Position numbers and translations under genes: made by a program. 64,000 bases of DNA from Ignelater luminosus (taxonomy: Eukaryota > Arthropoda > Insecta > Coleoptera > Elateridae). Position 1 is the first letter of the stretch, and every line of letters starts with the position of its first letter. Below, piece after piece: positions 1 to 12,339 of this stretch. Location: the NCBI GenBank assembly GCA_011009095.1, contig VTPC01008675.1:1-64000 (forward strand). Direction: 5' to 3'. The notes beneath the pieces are model-generated. The model saw only the letters and a list, made by a program, of their open reading frames with translations, was not told the DNA's origin and did not search any database.

Positions 1-360
1 TAGTCGTGAGCGAAAGATGAATTACTGCTGTCTACATTATTACTCGTGCATAAAAGACAATCGTGGAATAAAACCTTCATAAATCTACTTACGAGAGAGG
101 TGGATGTTTTGTTTAGTGCATTAACTTCGACCTCGTGGAAGAAGCCATTTGTGTCCGTATCCCTTTCTAACACTAGTCGCAAACGAAAGATGAAGTGCTA
201 TTGAATACATGATTGTTCATAGGCAAAAGGAATTCGCGTGATTATCCTTTCATAGATGTCGTTATGGTAGACGTGGAACTTTAGTTTAGTGCGTTAACTT
301 GGACCTCGTTGAGTATGGTGCGCTTTGCCTAACATGGTCACAAATACTAATATGTGTAAT
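1..360. repeat. Satellite-like tandem repeat, ~173 bp period
   Basis: Two adjacent diverged copies of one unit are visible. TAGTCG at 1 recurs at 174, and the block GTTTAGTGC at 111 recurs at 284, both 173 bases apart; GAAAGATGAA and TTAACTT.GACCTCGT are kept in both. A weaker third start (CTAACATGGTCACAAA) follows near 340. The array probably runs out of the window to the left. No coding potential is seen. The unit length suits a nucleosome-sized satellite, which is inference. Confidence 0.72.
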
Positions 361-524
361 AAAAAAGTGTTTAATATAGATGTATCTGTCAAAATAAAAA
401 GTTAAATTAAAGCGAATTTATTTGCATGCCTTGTGAAGTTCTAGCCCAGATGTCTATGTGTATAGTTATATTTAATTCATTTACTAATAATGTCAAACTT
501 TAGGCGCGCTAAAAAAATATAGAC

Positions 525-617
525 GTCCCACGTGTCCCCAAACGAAACTTGTACTAATTGAAAGTACGTATATGTGTGAGCAATTTAGTATGTAATTCAT
601 TTGGGGACACGTGGGAC
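525..617. repeat. Perfect 18 bp inverted repeat with 57 bp loop
   Basis: GTCCCACGTGTCCCCAAA at 525-542 is the exact reverse complement of 600-617. Each arm contains the palindromic hexamer CACGTG. The spacer is AT-rich. It could be a very small hairpin MITE or a structured transcript element. No target duplication is clear. Confidence 0.6.
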
Positions 618-670
618 AGCACCTTGAAAGAAGCGTGGCCCAGATCTGACTTCTTACCCGATAGCGTCCT

Positions 671-850
671 TTCAATTATTTAATCTTTTAGGTATAAGCT
701 AACAAAACAAATGGTGAAATAGTAGATTTCGATTATTTAATTTTTACGTTGATAAACTAGCAACAATAATAGATTTTAATTATGTGATCTTTACGTTGAT
801 AAGCTAGTAAAGAAAATAATAGATTTCAACTAGGTCGTGTACTTTTACAA
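671..850. repeat. Minisatellite, ~47-50 bp unit
   Basis: About three and a half diverged units. AGATTTC/T begins at 724, 771 and 821, followed by ATTATTTAATTTTTACG-like and TTGATAAGCTAG-like blocks. A more diverged unit (TTCAATTATTTAATCTTT, then AAGCTAACAAAA) precedes them from 671. Confidence 0.6.
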
Positions 851-1672
851 AGTTTTTCACTAATGTGAAACGACGTTACAACAAAGTATTTATTAAGCTT
901 CATTCACAATACCTAAATTAGTAATGAGAATTAGCACTTATAATTACACTTAGAATATTAACATTCACATTGTTAAAATTAATTTAGCAAATAAGTCAAC
1001 ATTTAACTGCGCCCTCTATGGATCATTCATAGAAATCAACTGCAGTTTTCTTATATAACGACATGAAATTCATAAAAAATATAACGCGTATGTGACTCCT
1101 ATAACGTCAAAATTAAAACAAATTTAAAACACTCGAAAATCACTTTTTTTAAACACCTGAGCGCTTCCGGATTTTAAAGGTTATAAACGACTAAATGAAC
1201 GACACGTGCCACATCGCGCCATACAAACAAGAAAGCAAGAAATTACAAAAATGCGCCTGTCAAAAATTTCAATTAGTACGTAAATTAACAAAAAAGCTTG
1301 GACCTTGCAAACTTTTACGATAAGTACTAAGTATAATTACTAATTGGTTTGATTCTGAATGATTGTATTGTTATGAAAGCTTACAAGGTTCTGCGGCTAA
1401 GTGTAATTACTAATTCTAGTTATTAATTTAGGCATTGTAAATAATGTTTTAATCTATCTTTACCAAAGCAAACTGGTAACGAGTACAAAGAAGTTAGATC
1501 CTTTGCAAGGTACAAATTTATTTAAGATCATTTACCGTGATAGGGGACTAATCCAAAAAGGTATCCAAGTTTGTGGCACGTTTAACAACCACTTCACTCA
1601 ACATTTGTTTACACAAGGCTCTTATAAACTAAACACATAACATTTCCAGCGACGGGGCGATGACTTCACGTA

Positions 1673-4281
1673 CAGTGGACCTAGTGTAAGCTTGCGGGTC
1701 ACCCTGCGCAGAAGAGGAACACAGATAGGAGATGAACGAGAGAGGCACCGCATATGCGTCAGAGCATTTGTACATTAAGTGACAAAAGTTGCATCTAAAA
1801 TATAAACAGGATGAAATCGTAGTTTAAAATAAAATTTAACTCTAGAGCTCGTAGTGACCTTTTGTACGAAAAACCGTAATGGATTTTGGGAAATTTTATT
1901 AATACAAACTTTTGGATGACTAGTATATATTTGCATATCAAAAATATTTATGTAATTTAAAAATATAGTATGAATTAAATTTTAAAATATTTAAATAGAT
2001 AAAATAAAAATTAAGTATATAAATTAAATAAATAGTATTAAATAGTTCAGACATTAATTTTAAAAACAACACAATTACTCTAACGTACGGCAATAATTAA
2101 ATAACTCAAATAACACTCTTGCCATAGAAATTCTCTGTAGCTTATGAAAAGTTGTTGACCAGATGTCTTGTAATTCGGGAAAAAACCATAAATGTACATT
2201 TCCTTTCCTTTCAAACATTTTTAAAAAGACGATTGACATTTGTGCAAAGATTTATAATACCCTTTTTGTCATTCAAGTTGTAAAATTTACCTAAACCTTT
2301 TTATAAAATAGAAATCCTAACTAAACACCTTTTTAAAATCTTTCAAATAGAAAATGATTTGAAATTGCTATTGCAGTAAACTAAAAAAATATTTAATAAT
2401 TAAAATTAATTTTTGTGTTAATTATAATAAACAAAAAAAATAATAATAAATAATAATAATAGATGAAATAATTGAACAGCTCGAGAAAAATAGAGACAAT
2501 TTCGGTACTTACAGTTGGTCTAAATGCTCTATGCCAGATAAATTGTCGTCTGAATCTGAATTTTTACTTTCCCACTCAGTTTCTGAATCACTATCTTCGC
2601 CCAAATTTATAATTAAACTATCAGCTACTAAATCTAATGCAGGTTCTTTTTTCATGTATTCCAATTCGTAATTTCTACTGTGTTCACACTTCGATTTTCA
2701 TTTTTCAGCAGAAAATTGTTCAAAAAATTCACGACAAAATTTCTTAACCTCCTTGAAATTAAAATTGACATTTCGTTCTCTTACATACTGTTTTAACGAC
2801 GCCCATACAAGCTTTATCAGGTTCAAATCCGGGTGATAAGGTGGTAATCTTAAAACATTATGACCATTTTCTAAAAGGATTTTGTCGATTTCGTAAGTTT
2901 TGTAACGAGGCTTATACATTTGAATCAAGTTATATAATTCCATATTGTCACTAAAAGATATATTTTTAATTCTTATCCAGCTTCTCATATCTTCTTTTCT
3001 GCTTGCACTTGTCGGGCATTTTTCTGCCACTACATTATGATATGGGGCACTGTCAATCACTAAGACGCTTCGAGGTGGTAAATTTGGTATAAGTTTCTCC
3101 TGAAGCCATTTTTTATAATTTGAAAAATTCATTTCGTGGTGATAATCGCCCGTGGTACTTGAAGATTTGAACATCAATTCTGCTCTTTTAATAAATCCAT
3201 TTTCGCTGCCGGCATGTACAATGATTAGCCTTTGACCTTTCGAAATGGGTTTTCTCAATCCTTCATTGCTATCATCACTCCATGCCTGGTTATATGTGTG
3301 AGATGAATGTATGTACGTTTCATCCATATATAGGATTGGGCGTCCTTTTTCTCTGTATCTCTTCATTTTCCTTAAAAAATTCAGTCTTTGATGTCGAATT
3401 TCGTGTTTTTCCATTAGGATTTTTTTATTTGTCTTGGTTTTTCGCCAGCGAAATCCTATATTGTGAATTTCTTTGCCTAAACTGTCTTCACTCCCCGTGT
3501 AATCCACTGCTTCCTGAAACTGTTTCAAAATGTTGCGAACCGTAGGAACTTTTTTCTCTGTAACGTATAAATTAGTAATTAATCTTCTCAAAATATCTCG
3601 GTCAGCGACATCAAGGTTTGTTTTAGTATGGGCCTTCTTTTTTTTCTTAGTTGGTGTTGTAAACATAGAACCCTTGTCCTTGGAAAATTTGGCTGCTTCT
3701 TGTTGTATCGATTGTACTGATCGTAAGGAAATACCCGTAGCCCGAGCAACACGTTTTTGAACTTTTTGTAATGCTATAATAGGTGCACTAGCTTCTGCTT
3801 CTTCCTTCATGAACTTTAAAACTGCACTTATGATTTCACGACACTGACCACTCAAAATTTTATTCTAAACTTTCGATCTAAATTAAATTAATTAATAATT
3901 AATTAAATGAAAATATCGAAATATGTAATTTATAAATATACAATACTAATAAGACGAGAAACTTCAACGCTGAATCCCGAATTTTAAATAGAATTTATAA
4001 ATTAATTCGATAGATAATCAATACTATAATAAATATAATAACAAACCAATAATATTAAAAATATAGCTAATAATAGAAATAATAGCAATTACTAGAGATA
4101 AATCGAAATTAATAGTAAACTTACTGTGAGGTATAGAAAAAAATTGTAGTGATACTTTTTTTTCGAATGTACACAAGTTACTGCCTGGAAAGTCGGCTTA
4201 AAAGTGAACTCTCCCAACCCTTCTGAAGGATTTGCCAGTGCGCATCGGAAGTTCACCCGCAAGCTTACGCTAGGTCCACTG
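1673..4281 (-). mobile_element. Tc1/mariner-IS630 superfamily DNA transposon, full length but disabled
   Basis: The ends are inverted repeats beginning CAGTGGACCTAG.GTAAGC at 1673 and, on the other strand, at 4281; about 26 of 27 bases match. TA lies just outside both ends (1671-1672 and 4282-4283), the target duplication of this superfamily. The 2.6 kb element carries one reverse-strand transposase, listed separately. The near-identical ends suggest a moderately recent insertion. The flanks within the element are AT-rich and non-coding. Confidence 0.9.
2509..3855 (-). pseudogene. DDE transposase of the arthropod IS630-like family, disabled
   Basis: Reading from ATG at 3855, residues 1-130 form a helix-turn-helix-rich DNA-binding region with a KKKKK patch near residue 75. 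The catalytic core follows: LYMDETYIHSS has the first aspartate, LVIDSAPYHN the second, and LPPYHPDLNLIKLVWA the third site. Relatives normally read NPIEL.WA there; here the glutamate codon is AAG (Lys), one G-to-A change. A TGA at 2698-2700 ends the frame, yet the same frame stays open to 2509 and encodes the acidic Ser/Asp-rich tail (ending SGIEHLDQL) expected in the family, so the TGA looks premature. Two independent lesions make an active enzyme unlikely. That the family normally has Glu is from memory. Confidence 0.85.
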
Positions 4282-4283
4282 TA

Positions 4284-5664
4284 CATACCAGAATTGTAGA
4301 TAAATACTTGACGGCGGTAGAATCTTTCTCGCATTTAATGTGCGAAGCAGTACAATTTCTTGCAGGAAGCTTAACAAAACTGTATAAACATGGGGGACGC
4401 TGTATTATTACAGGTTTCTTTCAGAGTGCACGGAAAACTCTATGAGAGTCGACAGGTAGAAATATTAAGAGTTCTGTGCAAAAATAATTTATTTATTCCG
4501 TCGAACAGACGAAAGTTCATTCAACAACTAACACGAAAGAGACACATCTGGTAAATCCAGGAAATTGTCAGGATATTCACTATTCAAAGGCGGGATTAAT
4601 TCACGGTGCGTTCACTCAGACTATAAACGGGACCTATGCGGATGTTTTCCAAACACTCAAAAAGCTCCCAGGACTTGTGGATTTTCTGAAGTTCGAACTA
4701 TTCGTACAAACACGGAGTGCGCGTGTCCTACTCGCCAAGTTGCTGGGAAGACTCTCTCTAAACTGTCGTTCGGAGTGACAGTTCTCCGACCCCGAAAGGG
4801 GTTGTTCAGGCATCTAATTGGTCTTCAATAACGCGTGTTAGAAGAAGCACCATTGAAGACAGAGGGAGGATGGGGTGAAATGGATTAGAAGCCTCGGGCA
4901 TTACCCTGCAAACTAGGCAAGACGACAGCTTTTTATGATCAGAACGATTATAAAATCTTAAAAGAATTAATTTTTCGAGGGAGAGATTATCTGGAAATGC
5001 CTGAATTGAACTTATAAAATTCAAAACTAGAGGTAATTTTATTCTATGCAACGCATTAATGCACTGTATTTAACAAGGGAGATTTCTTAGAGAGTTCTTA
5101 GAAGAAATAACTTAATAAAGTTGTAAATTTAACAACATAAAGGAAGATAATCGAGATTTCTATTTTATAGAATGTTAAAAGATCATCATCAAACACATGA
5201 TTGTTTATTGACAATTGCGGGAGCCAGAACAAAAACTGGGTTTTAATAAGTTTATGGAGACAACTATTTGCAGAGGGTACTTTTGATTCTGTCGAACATA
5301 GATTTTTAGTGGTAGGGCATACGCATCTCCCATCAGATAATCAAAAAATATAAAAAGAATAAAAGCTGCTTCAACCCAAAAGATTGATACAGTGGTGTGA
5401 AGAACTGTAAACGAAATAATTCTTTTGAAGTTACTTTAATGAAGACAGAGAACCTTTTTTCATTTAAATATTTAGGAGAGACCATTACAAAGAAAAAAGT
5501 CACAGATTGAGAAGATAATGTTTGTATCAGTAAAATATGTGTGCTTAGGTTCGAGAAAAATAATATGAACATAATGAAAATAAAGCACTTGTCGAATGAG
5601 AATTTTAAAAACGTCAATATTGCCAGAACGGATCTAAAAAGGTATCTTTAGCAAATAATCTAAA
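4284..5664. other. Intergenic, no gene recognised
   Basis: Open frames here are short, lack recognisable motifs and overlap on opposite strands. I see no repeat structure or splice-linked coding. Confidence 0.4.
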
Positions 5665-5883
5665 GCAAAGTACACAGAACCTGTTAAACTTAACGAAAAA
5701 AAGTTGAAAGACTTGGCCCTTTTATTGCCATATATTCCCGAAGTAAATCACGACTATTACGAGGATATAGACGCAAAGAAGGTAAACCTACAAAGTGGTG
5801 ATGAAGTCGACAATAACAAGGTGGAAGACGTAGACGCGACGTCACCCTTAGTGATAATCCCAGTTAAATTTGACTGTGGTTAA
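5665..5883 (+). pseudogene. C-terminal relic of a transposon-like protein
   Basis: A 72-codon open frame ends at TAA 5881-5883 and has no start Met. It reads YTEPVKLNEKKLKDLALLLP, then YIPEVNHDYYEDI, then an acidic tail. A short basic-to-acidic tail with a PYIPxxxxxYY core is a pattern I associate with C-termini of insect transposon-derived proteins, but I cannot name the family. It lies just outside the mariner at 5978. Nothing upstream joins it to a longer frame. Confidence 0.35.
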
Positions 5884-5977
5884 TACTGTACTTTACGCAT
5901 TTATTTTTTTATGTAACAAGTATGCAAGCCACATTTTCTTGTGTTCTTTGTTGTTTTTTAATATTGCATTTTATATA

Positions 5978-7255
5978 CCAGGTGTATACCTATGAAATGA
6001 GACTTTTTTTTTCAATTTTAAACGTTTATTAACAAAAAATGGTTACAAATTTAATCTTCAAAATAATAGCCATCGCTAGCGACACATTTTACCCATCTCT
6101 CAGGCAATTTGTGAATGCCGCGCCAAAACAATTGGCCGTCTTTGGCCGCAAACCAATCATCGAGCCATTTTTTGGCTTCTTCGTGAGAATTGAAGCGCTG
6201 CTCGGAAAGTGCGTGGCCCATCGATGCAAACAAATGATAATCGGAAGGCGCCAAGTCTGGTGAGTAAGCCGCATGCACCAGCGGTTCCCAATCGTACGTC
6301 TCCACCAATTCCCGGGTCGCTCTTGTTCGATGTGGTGGTGCATTGTCATCAAGAAAAATTACTTTGTGACGCCGATCGGCATATTCTGGGCGTTTTCGGT
6401 GTATAGCGCTGTTCAAATCGGCCAATTGTCGTTGGTAGCGTCAACTGTTTCACCTGGTTTTAATAGCTCGTACCAAATCATACCATGCTGATCCCAGAAA
6501 ACACACAGCATTGCCTTGCGGCCGAAGCGATTTGGTTTGGCCGTTGATTTTGGCTTGTGGCCAGGCGGACCATACGATCGTTTACGCTTGGGATTGGAGA
6601 AATACACCCATTTTTCATCACCCGTAACGATTCGATGCAAAAAAGACTTCCTTTTGAACCGGGAGAGCAGCATTTCACAAGTGGTTTTTCGGTTCTCTTG
6701 CTGCCTTTCAGTCAGTTCATGCGGCACCCATCTTCCGACCTTTAAAATCATGCCCATGTCTTTCAAACGTTTGCAAATGGTTTTTTGGGTCACTCCCAAC
6801 TGCTCTGCCATCATTTCTTGCGTTTGACCATCATCTTCATTCAACAATGCTTGCAATTCGGTGTCCTCAAACTTTTTCGGTGGCCGGCCACGTTCCTCGT
6901 TCTCCACGCTAAAATCACCACTTCGGAATTTTTCAAACCACCTGAAGCACTGTGCTCTGATTAGAGCATGTCCACCGTAAGCTTCTATAAGCATTTGATA
7001 AGCTTGAGAAGCGTTTTTCTTCAATTGATAACAGAAAATCAACGATGTCCGCAAATCGTAGTTTGAAGGCACGAAATTCGACATTTTTAAGAGCGAAAAA
7101 AATGCGTTGTTGTATGAAACATCACAGACAATGAATTGAATATTGTTGACAGATGACAGGCGAAAAAAATAAGACATTTGGGACAGTTTAAAAATACTCC
7201 TAGCGACATCTGTGGTCTAATAGCTGAAAGTCTCATTTCATAGGTATACACCTGG
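5978..7255 (-). mobile_element. Mos1-like mariner (mauritiana-type) DNA transposon
   Basis: The 1,278 bp element has inverted ends starting CCAGGTGTATACCTATGAAA, matching almost perfectly over about 30 bases between 5978 and 7255. TA target duplications lie at 5976-5977 and 7256-7257. Mos1 is 1,286 bp and also begins CCAGGTGTA. A single reverse-strand transposase fills the element and carries one frameshift. The well-matched ends and single lesion point to a recent arrival. Confidence 0.95.
6051..7084 (-). pseudogene. Mariner transposase (DD34D), one frameshift
   Basis: The start is the Met at 7084 (MSNFVPSN), which aligns with the Mos1 start MSSFVPN; an upstream in-frame Met at 7177 lies outside the conserved protein. 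The paired helix-turn-helix region spans residues 1-110, followed by the linker WVPHELTERQ (Mos1 WVPHELNERQ). Catalytic residues are all present: TGDEKW, FLDDNAPPH and YSPDLAPSDYHLF. The C-terminus HKLPERWVKCVASDGYYFED matches Mos1 closely. The frame breaks near 6430-6440, between GETVDA and RQLADLNS, where one or two bases appear lost. Length is otherwise that of Mos1 (about 345 residues). A bound, inactive protein could still be made from the N-terminal part. Confidence 0.93.
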
Positions 7256-7257
7256 TA

Positions 7258-10200
7258 TATTAAAATATAACATTTCTTTCATCTGTTATTGTTTTTAAAG
7301 TTAGATTATTGTTTAAACTGGATTCGTCAGATTTAAAACAAATTTAATTGCTGCCCATTAATAAGTGAAGCAGCTTCACGACAAAAGAAGAATTAAACAA
7401 GTTAACAAATTAGCAACCAACAACACTCAATTTTATTCAATAATTTCAGAAAAGTTTGGAGACCCCAGCCCCCGATAATTTCAAAATTAACCAGAATTCA
7501 TTATTCTCTCAAGCAATCATTCTATCCGGAAAGACTCTCCATCATATTTAATTATTTATCAATTCAAACTCTCAACCAAAAATGTTTATCACAGCTGCCA
7601 TTATTTTACAAACACTTCAACTTAGATAATTCATTCGACGCCCACATCTTTTCAAATCTTTGGAATTGCTATTTTTAATCAACGTTGTATTTTTAACTGT
7701 ATTCATTACCGTGATTTAAGAGAGGATAGAACTAGTCTTGATTGATACCACGTACAATACGTTCCAACTATGTGTGGGCGAAAGATTGAGCAATTATAGT
7801 GTACACATCAAGAAATGTTAAAGTTATAACAATTACATCTACGTTCTCAAATTTTTCATAAGAACGTAGCATTCCTCTTTTAATTTTTAAATGTTACACT
7901 ATATAATTTCGATTTTCATTTTCAAGAACAATTATAATTAATTTCCTTGTAGAATATTCTATGTCATTCAAACTCACAGAAAAAGAAGTAGAATTTTGAC
8001 CATTTGACAGCTATTGAGTATTCCATTTAAAAATATCACGATTTGCGTTTTTCTATTTTTCTGAAAATGAAATGCTAAAACTTTTTCTTTTAATTATTAA
8101 TTCATTATCGTGGTGAGTTCAGGAATTCAAAACAACTTTACAACAAACAATTGAATAACACCAAGACGATTAGATTTAGACTTGTGGTTTAGTGAAAATA
8201 ATCAATTAATCACGATGCTAAAAACGTAGCAACAACCACTAAATGATTTCTCACCTAAAAAATTATCTGCTTAATATCTCATTCAATCTGAAAATTCCAT
8301 GTTTCAAAAAATAGGGGAGAGGTAGATTAAGAATTAATGTTATGGTTTTAGGCAAGTTTGTTCGTTGCTTTTGAAATAAGTTAAATAATGAATGTAACAC
8401 TGAAGCCATTATCAGTACAATGTTTACAACACACTTTATCCGTACATTTGAAGCATATCCGGCAAACAGCCTGGTGAAAGGTCGAATGAGCATGAAGCAA
8501 ACCCTCAGGAATTGTGATTGATGTTGCGGTTATTCAAGCGCATACCGAGATCTCTGTACAGAATACTGCATCCGCTTTTAGTATAGTATTGCTGCTTTAT
8601 CGCTATAAAGACCTACGGTTTATCATTATTACTTTGTTCTAGCCTACTGTTCTACGACCTACACAATATTTATAGCGCCAGAAGTAATTAACGGATTTTA
8701 AAGAAGGAAAAGGTTGCTCAACAGGGTCACAATGAAATTATATATCTTTAATGTAGTAACATTAACATAATTATTTTCATTTTTACGTTAGGTTTATTTA
8801 AAGTAAAAAACTTTTGAACTCTGAGTTGGACATCTAAATAGCATAAAAAAAGTAATTCGAGATAACTACTTTCATTTGTTTGTTTTTTGTTTGTATAACT
8901 AACCTATAATCTCTAACGTGAATTTTAACTTAATTTCTTCTGTTTTGAGTAATGCAAAACTTCTTTGGTTTTATTTGACTCGAATTACCAAGGGGAAAAA
9001 AGGAGAGAAAATATTTGTACCCATCCATTTTAGTAATAGAAAGTTACTGCTAACTAATTCAATTTAAATTTTCAATTTATAGTGTAACATAAAGGCTCAT
9101 GGCTGATAATAGATAAAATTGGGACATACCATAGCAAATGATTTAATAAGGGTTACTCCATAATCTTATAGAAATTTAATTTTTGCGTTTGGCTTATAGC
9201 TATCTTTCCCACAACGAAACAAACAAAATTATCAGGTCAACCTTCAGAAATCCGTGCCATTACTAGTTTTAGCCATTCCCTCATCAATGGAAGTGACCCA
9301 ACAACTCCAATTCTGAAACCACGCACTTGATAATATCGACTCTGCGTGCAAAAGAGTCACTGAGCCTTGGGAGAGCTGTGTAGCGCTCTTGCACTTGCAG
9401 GTTTCCATAACAATCGTATTGTCACCCACAAAAACACATTAAACTTTGGAATAAAAATTTCTTTCTAATACCTAATTTGCCAAATCTTTTTCTAATGGCT
9501 AAAATCTAAGCTTTAGTTCTAACTTTAATTTTGTCAAGAAAAGCCCGAACCTCCAGATGGAAATTTAATACAATCTTTTTATTTCAATTTCCAACCTAAT
9601 AATTCATGTGGTAAGTGACTCTCTCATCACAATTGTACTTGGTGACCTACAAGGGAAAAATGTTATTTTGCTGTAGCTATGATGGAAGAAAGCTTTTTTG
9701 CTTCGACGTGTTAATTTCTGAAAATGTATCGACCAATCGATCGAACAATCTCTATTAAGTTCATTGTGTAATTGTAAAAGATAGCAGTTGGTGTAGTTAT
9801 GTAAATTATGACCTGATACTTTTCAAGATTATGAAATGATCTAATAACATCTCTAATGTCATGTATAAAGATGAATAGTACACGTCCTTAAAAAATTTCA
9901 GAAGTATAGAACCCGGTCATGAAGATATGAAAAGAGGAAATGCTTCAACATCGGACTACAACCAAAAGAGTTTATGTTGTATATCAGCCAGTATGACTTA
10001 CAATACCGTTTTAAAATCGGTGAAATAGTTGCTGTCAGGTAAATGTTAGAATGATTGATTTTGCAATGGCTCTGGGAAATGCAGTAGTAGTTGGTATAGT
10101 TCTGAAGGTGCTCGGCAATGATCAGATAATGTTGATGATAAAGTTGATTAAGTAGACGACTCAGTGGCGAAATGGTTGAGCTGTCAGATTTTGCTATCGA

Positions 10201-11575
10201 AAGATTGAATGAAATAGAGAAGAAGGGTTACTTTTTAGAGTTCACTGGAAGTAGAGGAGATTAAAGTGACTAAAAAAGAATTTTAGCTAAAACGGGTCTT
10301 CTCAGAACCACAAACTCTCCAGTTTGCGCTGGATGATAGCTGAATGTAGAATTTTGGACAGCTGTGAAGTATGTTAGGCCTGAAGAGTCTCAAGTTCAGA
10401 AACCCGACTAGAGAAGAACAGCATGAACACGGCCAGCTGCAAGACCTTAAATCTCTGGGGGGCAGGCCGACTGAAGAGAGGGCGAAAGAGATTCAAAATT
10501 TTCTCAATTTATCAATCATCATTTTAGTAATTTTTTAAATTTCATTTAAATTCACCAATTAAAGTACTTGTATTAATGTGAGAATATCATGATCGAAAGA
10601 CGAGGACTTAAAATAAAGATGAACATAGGACTGAGTTTTCCAATAAAAAAAGATTTTTAGCAAAAGAAACAAACTTTTTGTGATTGACTGATAGATTTTT
10701 GACTTTCTATAGACATCTAAATTCATAATTCAGTAGTCAAGACATGCCTTTATCACTCTTGTAATATAAAACTTCAGATAAATGCGTTTGAAATTTAGAT
10801 ATCGACAGGTATTCTTAGAAATTACTGAGAACCCAATATATGATATACCAACTATTAGAAGAATATATTAATCAAGTAACAAACGGAAATTGTGCAAAAA
10901 ATTAAACAACCAGAAAATTAACTGACCATTGCATGGAAAAGAAATAGTTGGACTGTTATATTTCGTGAAGGATATCTGGTTCTATTCGCTCAAGCAACAA
11001 CAAAAAAAATAGATAAAATGGAATATTACTATTTGGTCAACTCCATGGTGTAAAGATAATAAGGAAGGCCAATAAACGGCAAATACAAAATGCAAAAAAG
11101 ATTTCCAGGGCATTTGAGACCAGCAAAAGAAGCGCAATAGGAAGAAACTAAGATTGGAAATTATTATCTGACTTGGCGTATTATGGTTTCTAGTGTGTTT
11201 CAATTTAATTTTTGCTTTTTAATGTTACTGTCTAGTTCAAGGGCATCGTTCAGGCAAAGATAAAAAGCAGCAAAACTGCTTTGCTTATGATTAAGCTGCA
11301 CTCACCATTAGAGTTTGTTCTTTATTAGAACTCTTCTGATGACTAATTTGCAAGCTCTGCTCTTTACGGCTAAAGAATATACTTGGCAGTTTTCTAAAGT
11401 AACGATAAAGCTTCTTTCTTTCAATGACGATATTATCCAGCTGATCAGTGTAGCGATCACTTCTCTGTAGCTGTTTTCGCCTTGGCAAATGCTGCTTCTA
11501 TATCGAAAAACACCGCAAAAGCCACTTTCTTGTAATGTAGAAACCTCTTCACCTTTTCTGTTATATCAGTTATTG
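7258..11575. other. 4.3 kb without recognisable genes
   Basis: Open frames in this stretch (for example reverse 8263-8493, 9244-9429 and 11291-11488) show no domain motif, signal peptide or family resemblance I can support. Base composition is uniformly AT-rich. A tRNA-like A-box sequence near 10165 lacks the rest of a tRNA. Exons of a larger gene cannot be excluded. Confidence 0.4.
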
Positions 11576-11579
11576 AAAG

Positions 11580-12245
11580 TCCACCCTCCTCCTCCTCCTC
11601 CTCTTCCTCCTCCTCCTCCTCCTCCTCCTCCTTCTCCTCCTCCTCCTTCTCCTCCTCCTCCTCCTCCTCCGGAAGCCCTATGTATCAGGCGAGAAGAAAC
11701 GAGATATTAGCATTAGGTTGCAGAGTAACATTGCTCTGTTCTGCCATTTAACTAGGGCCAACATCTTTTTTGCACTCAAAGTCTGGTCTTCGTTCTCGCT
11801 AGAGTAAAACTAACTAAGAAAACAGCCCAACACCTCCTCCTGCTCTTCCTTCTCCTGGTCCTCCTTCTCATCCTCCTCTTCCTCTTTTTCCTCTTGGTCC
11901 TCCTCTTCCTCCTTCTGGTTCACCTCCTCCTCCTCTTCCACCTTCACCCCCTCCTCCTCCTCCTTCTCCTCCTATTCTTCCTCTTCCCCCCTCCTTCTCC
12001 TCCTTCACCTGGTCCTCCTCCTCCTCCTCCACATATGGCTTCAGGCGTGAAGAAACCAGATCAGGGGGAGGAGGACGAGGAGGAGGCGAAGGAGGCGGCG
12101 GGCTATTTCGCTGATTTTGTTACGATAGCAAGAATAAAGACAAGTCTTGGAACCAAGAAAATGATGCACCAGTCGAAAGGCAGAAGAAAGATTGTTACTT
12201 TACTAGAACGTGGAGGAGGAGGAGGACGACGAAAAGGAGGTGGTC
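11580..12245. repeat. TCC/CTC and GGA microsatellites
   Basis: Long runs of TCC/CTC at 11580-11672 and 11835-12034 are followed by the complementary GGA/GAGGAC class at 12065-12105 and 12212-12245. Forward translation gives runs of proline and reverse translation runs of Glu/Gly, which explains the apparent open frames; I do not regard these as genes. Opposite-strand versions of the same triplet lie within 200 bases, so the transcript could fold back. Confidence 0.85.
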
Positions 12246-12254
12246 TAAGCGAGG

Positions 12255-12338
12255 GCGCAGCCCGAGGTGGGGCCACCTAAGGTGGCCCATTCGAGGGTGC
12301 AGGGCGAGGTAATGCCACCGAAGGTGGCCCATGAGAGG
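12255..12338. repeat. Tandem 42 bp duplication
   Basis: Two GC-rich units. AAGGTGGCCCAT at 12279 recurs at 12321, 42 bases later, with a GCAG..CGAGGT block before each. Each unit also holds a small internal inverted repeat (CCACC..AAGGTGG). Confidence 0.7.
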
Positions 12339-12339
12339 C

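Larger units (their letters stand above)
361..1670. other. Non-coding stretch with two small repeats
   Basis: AT-rich DNA with no open frame resembling a protein. It holds a short inverted repeat at 525-617 and a minisatellite at 671-850, listed separately. The rest, up to the transposon end at 1671, shows nothing I can name. Confidence 0.5.

Noticed and set aside
3282-3760. Forward frames opposite the transposase at 2509-3855
   Set aside because: They are antisense shadows of a recognised transposase with clear motifs.
10160-10215. tRNA-like segment with TGGCGAAATGG resembling an A box
   Set aside because: No matching B box (GGTTCGANTCC type), no acceptor or anticodon stem could be folded. 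It may be a distant SINE head, but that is not supportable.
11489-12280. Proline-rich open frames
   Set aside because: They are translations of TCC/CTC microsatellites, with no start context, domains or flanking coding.
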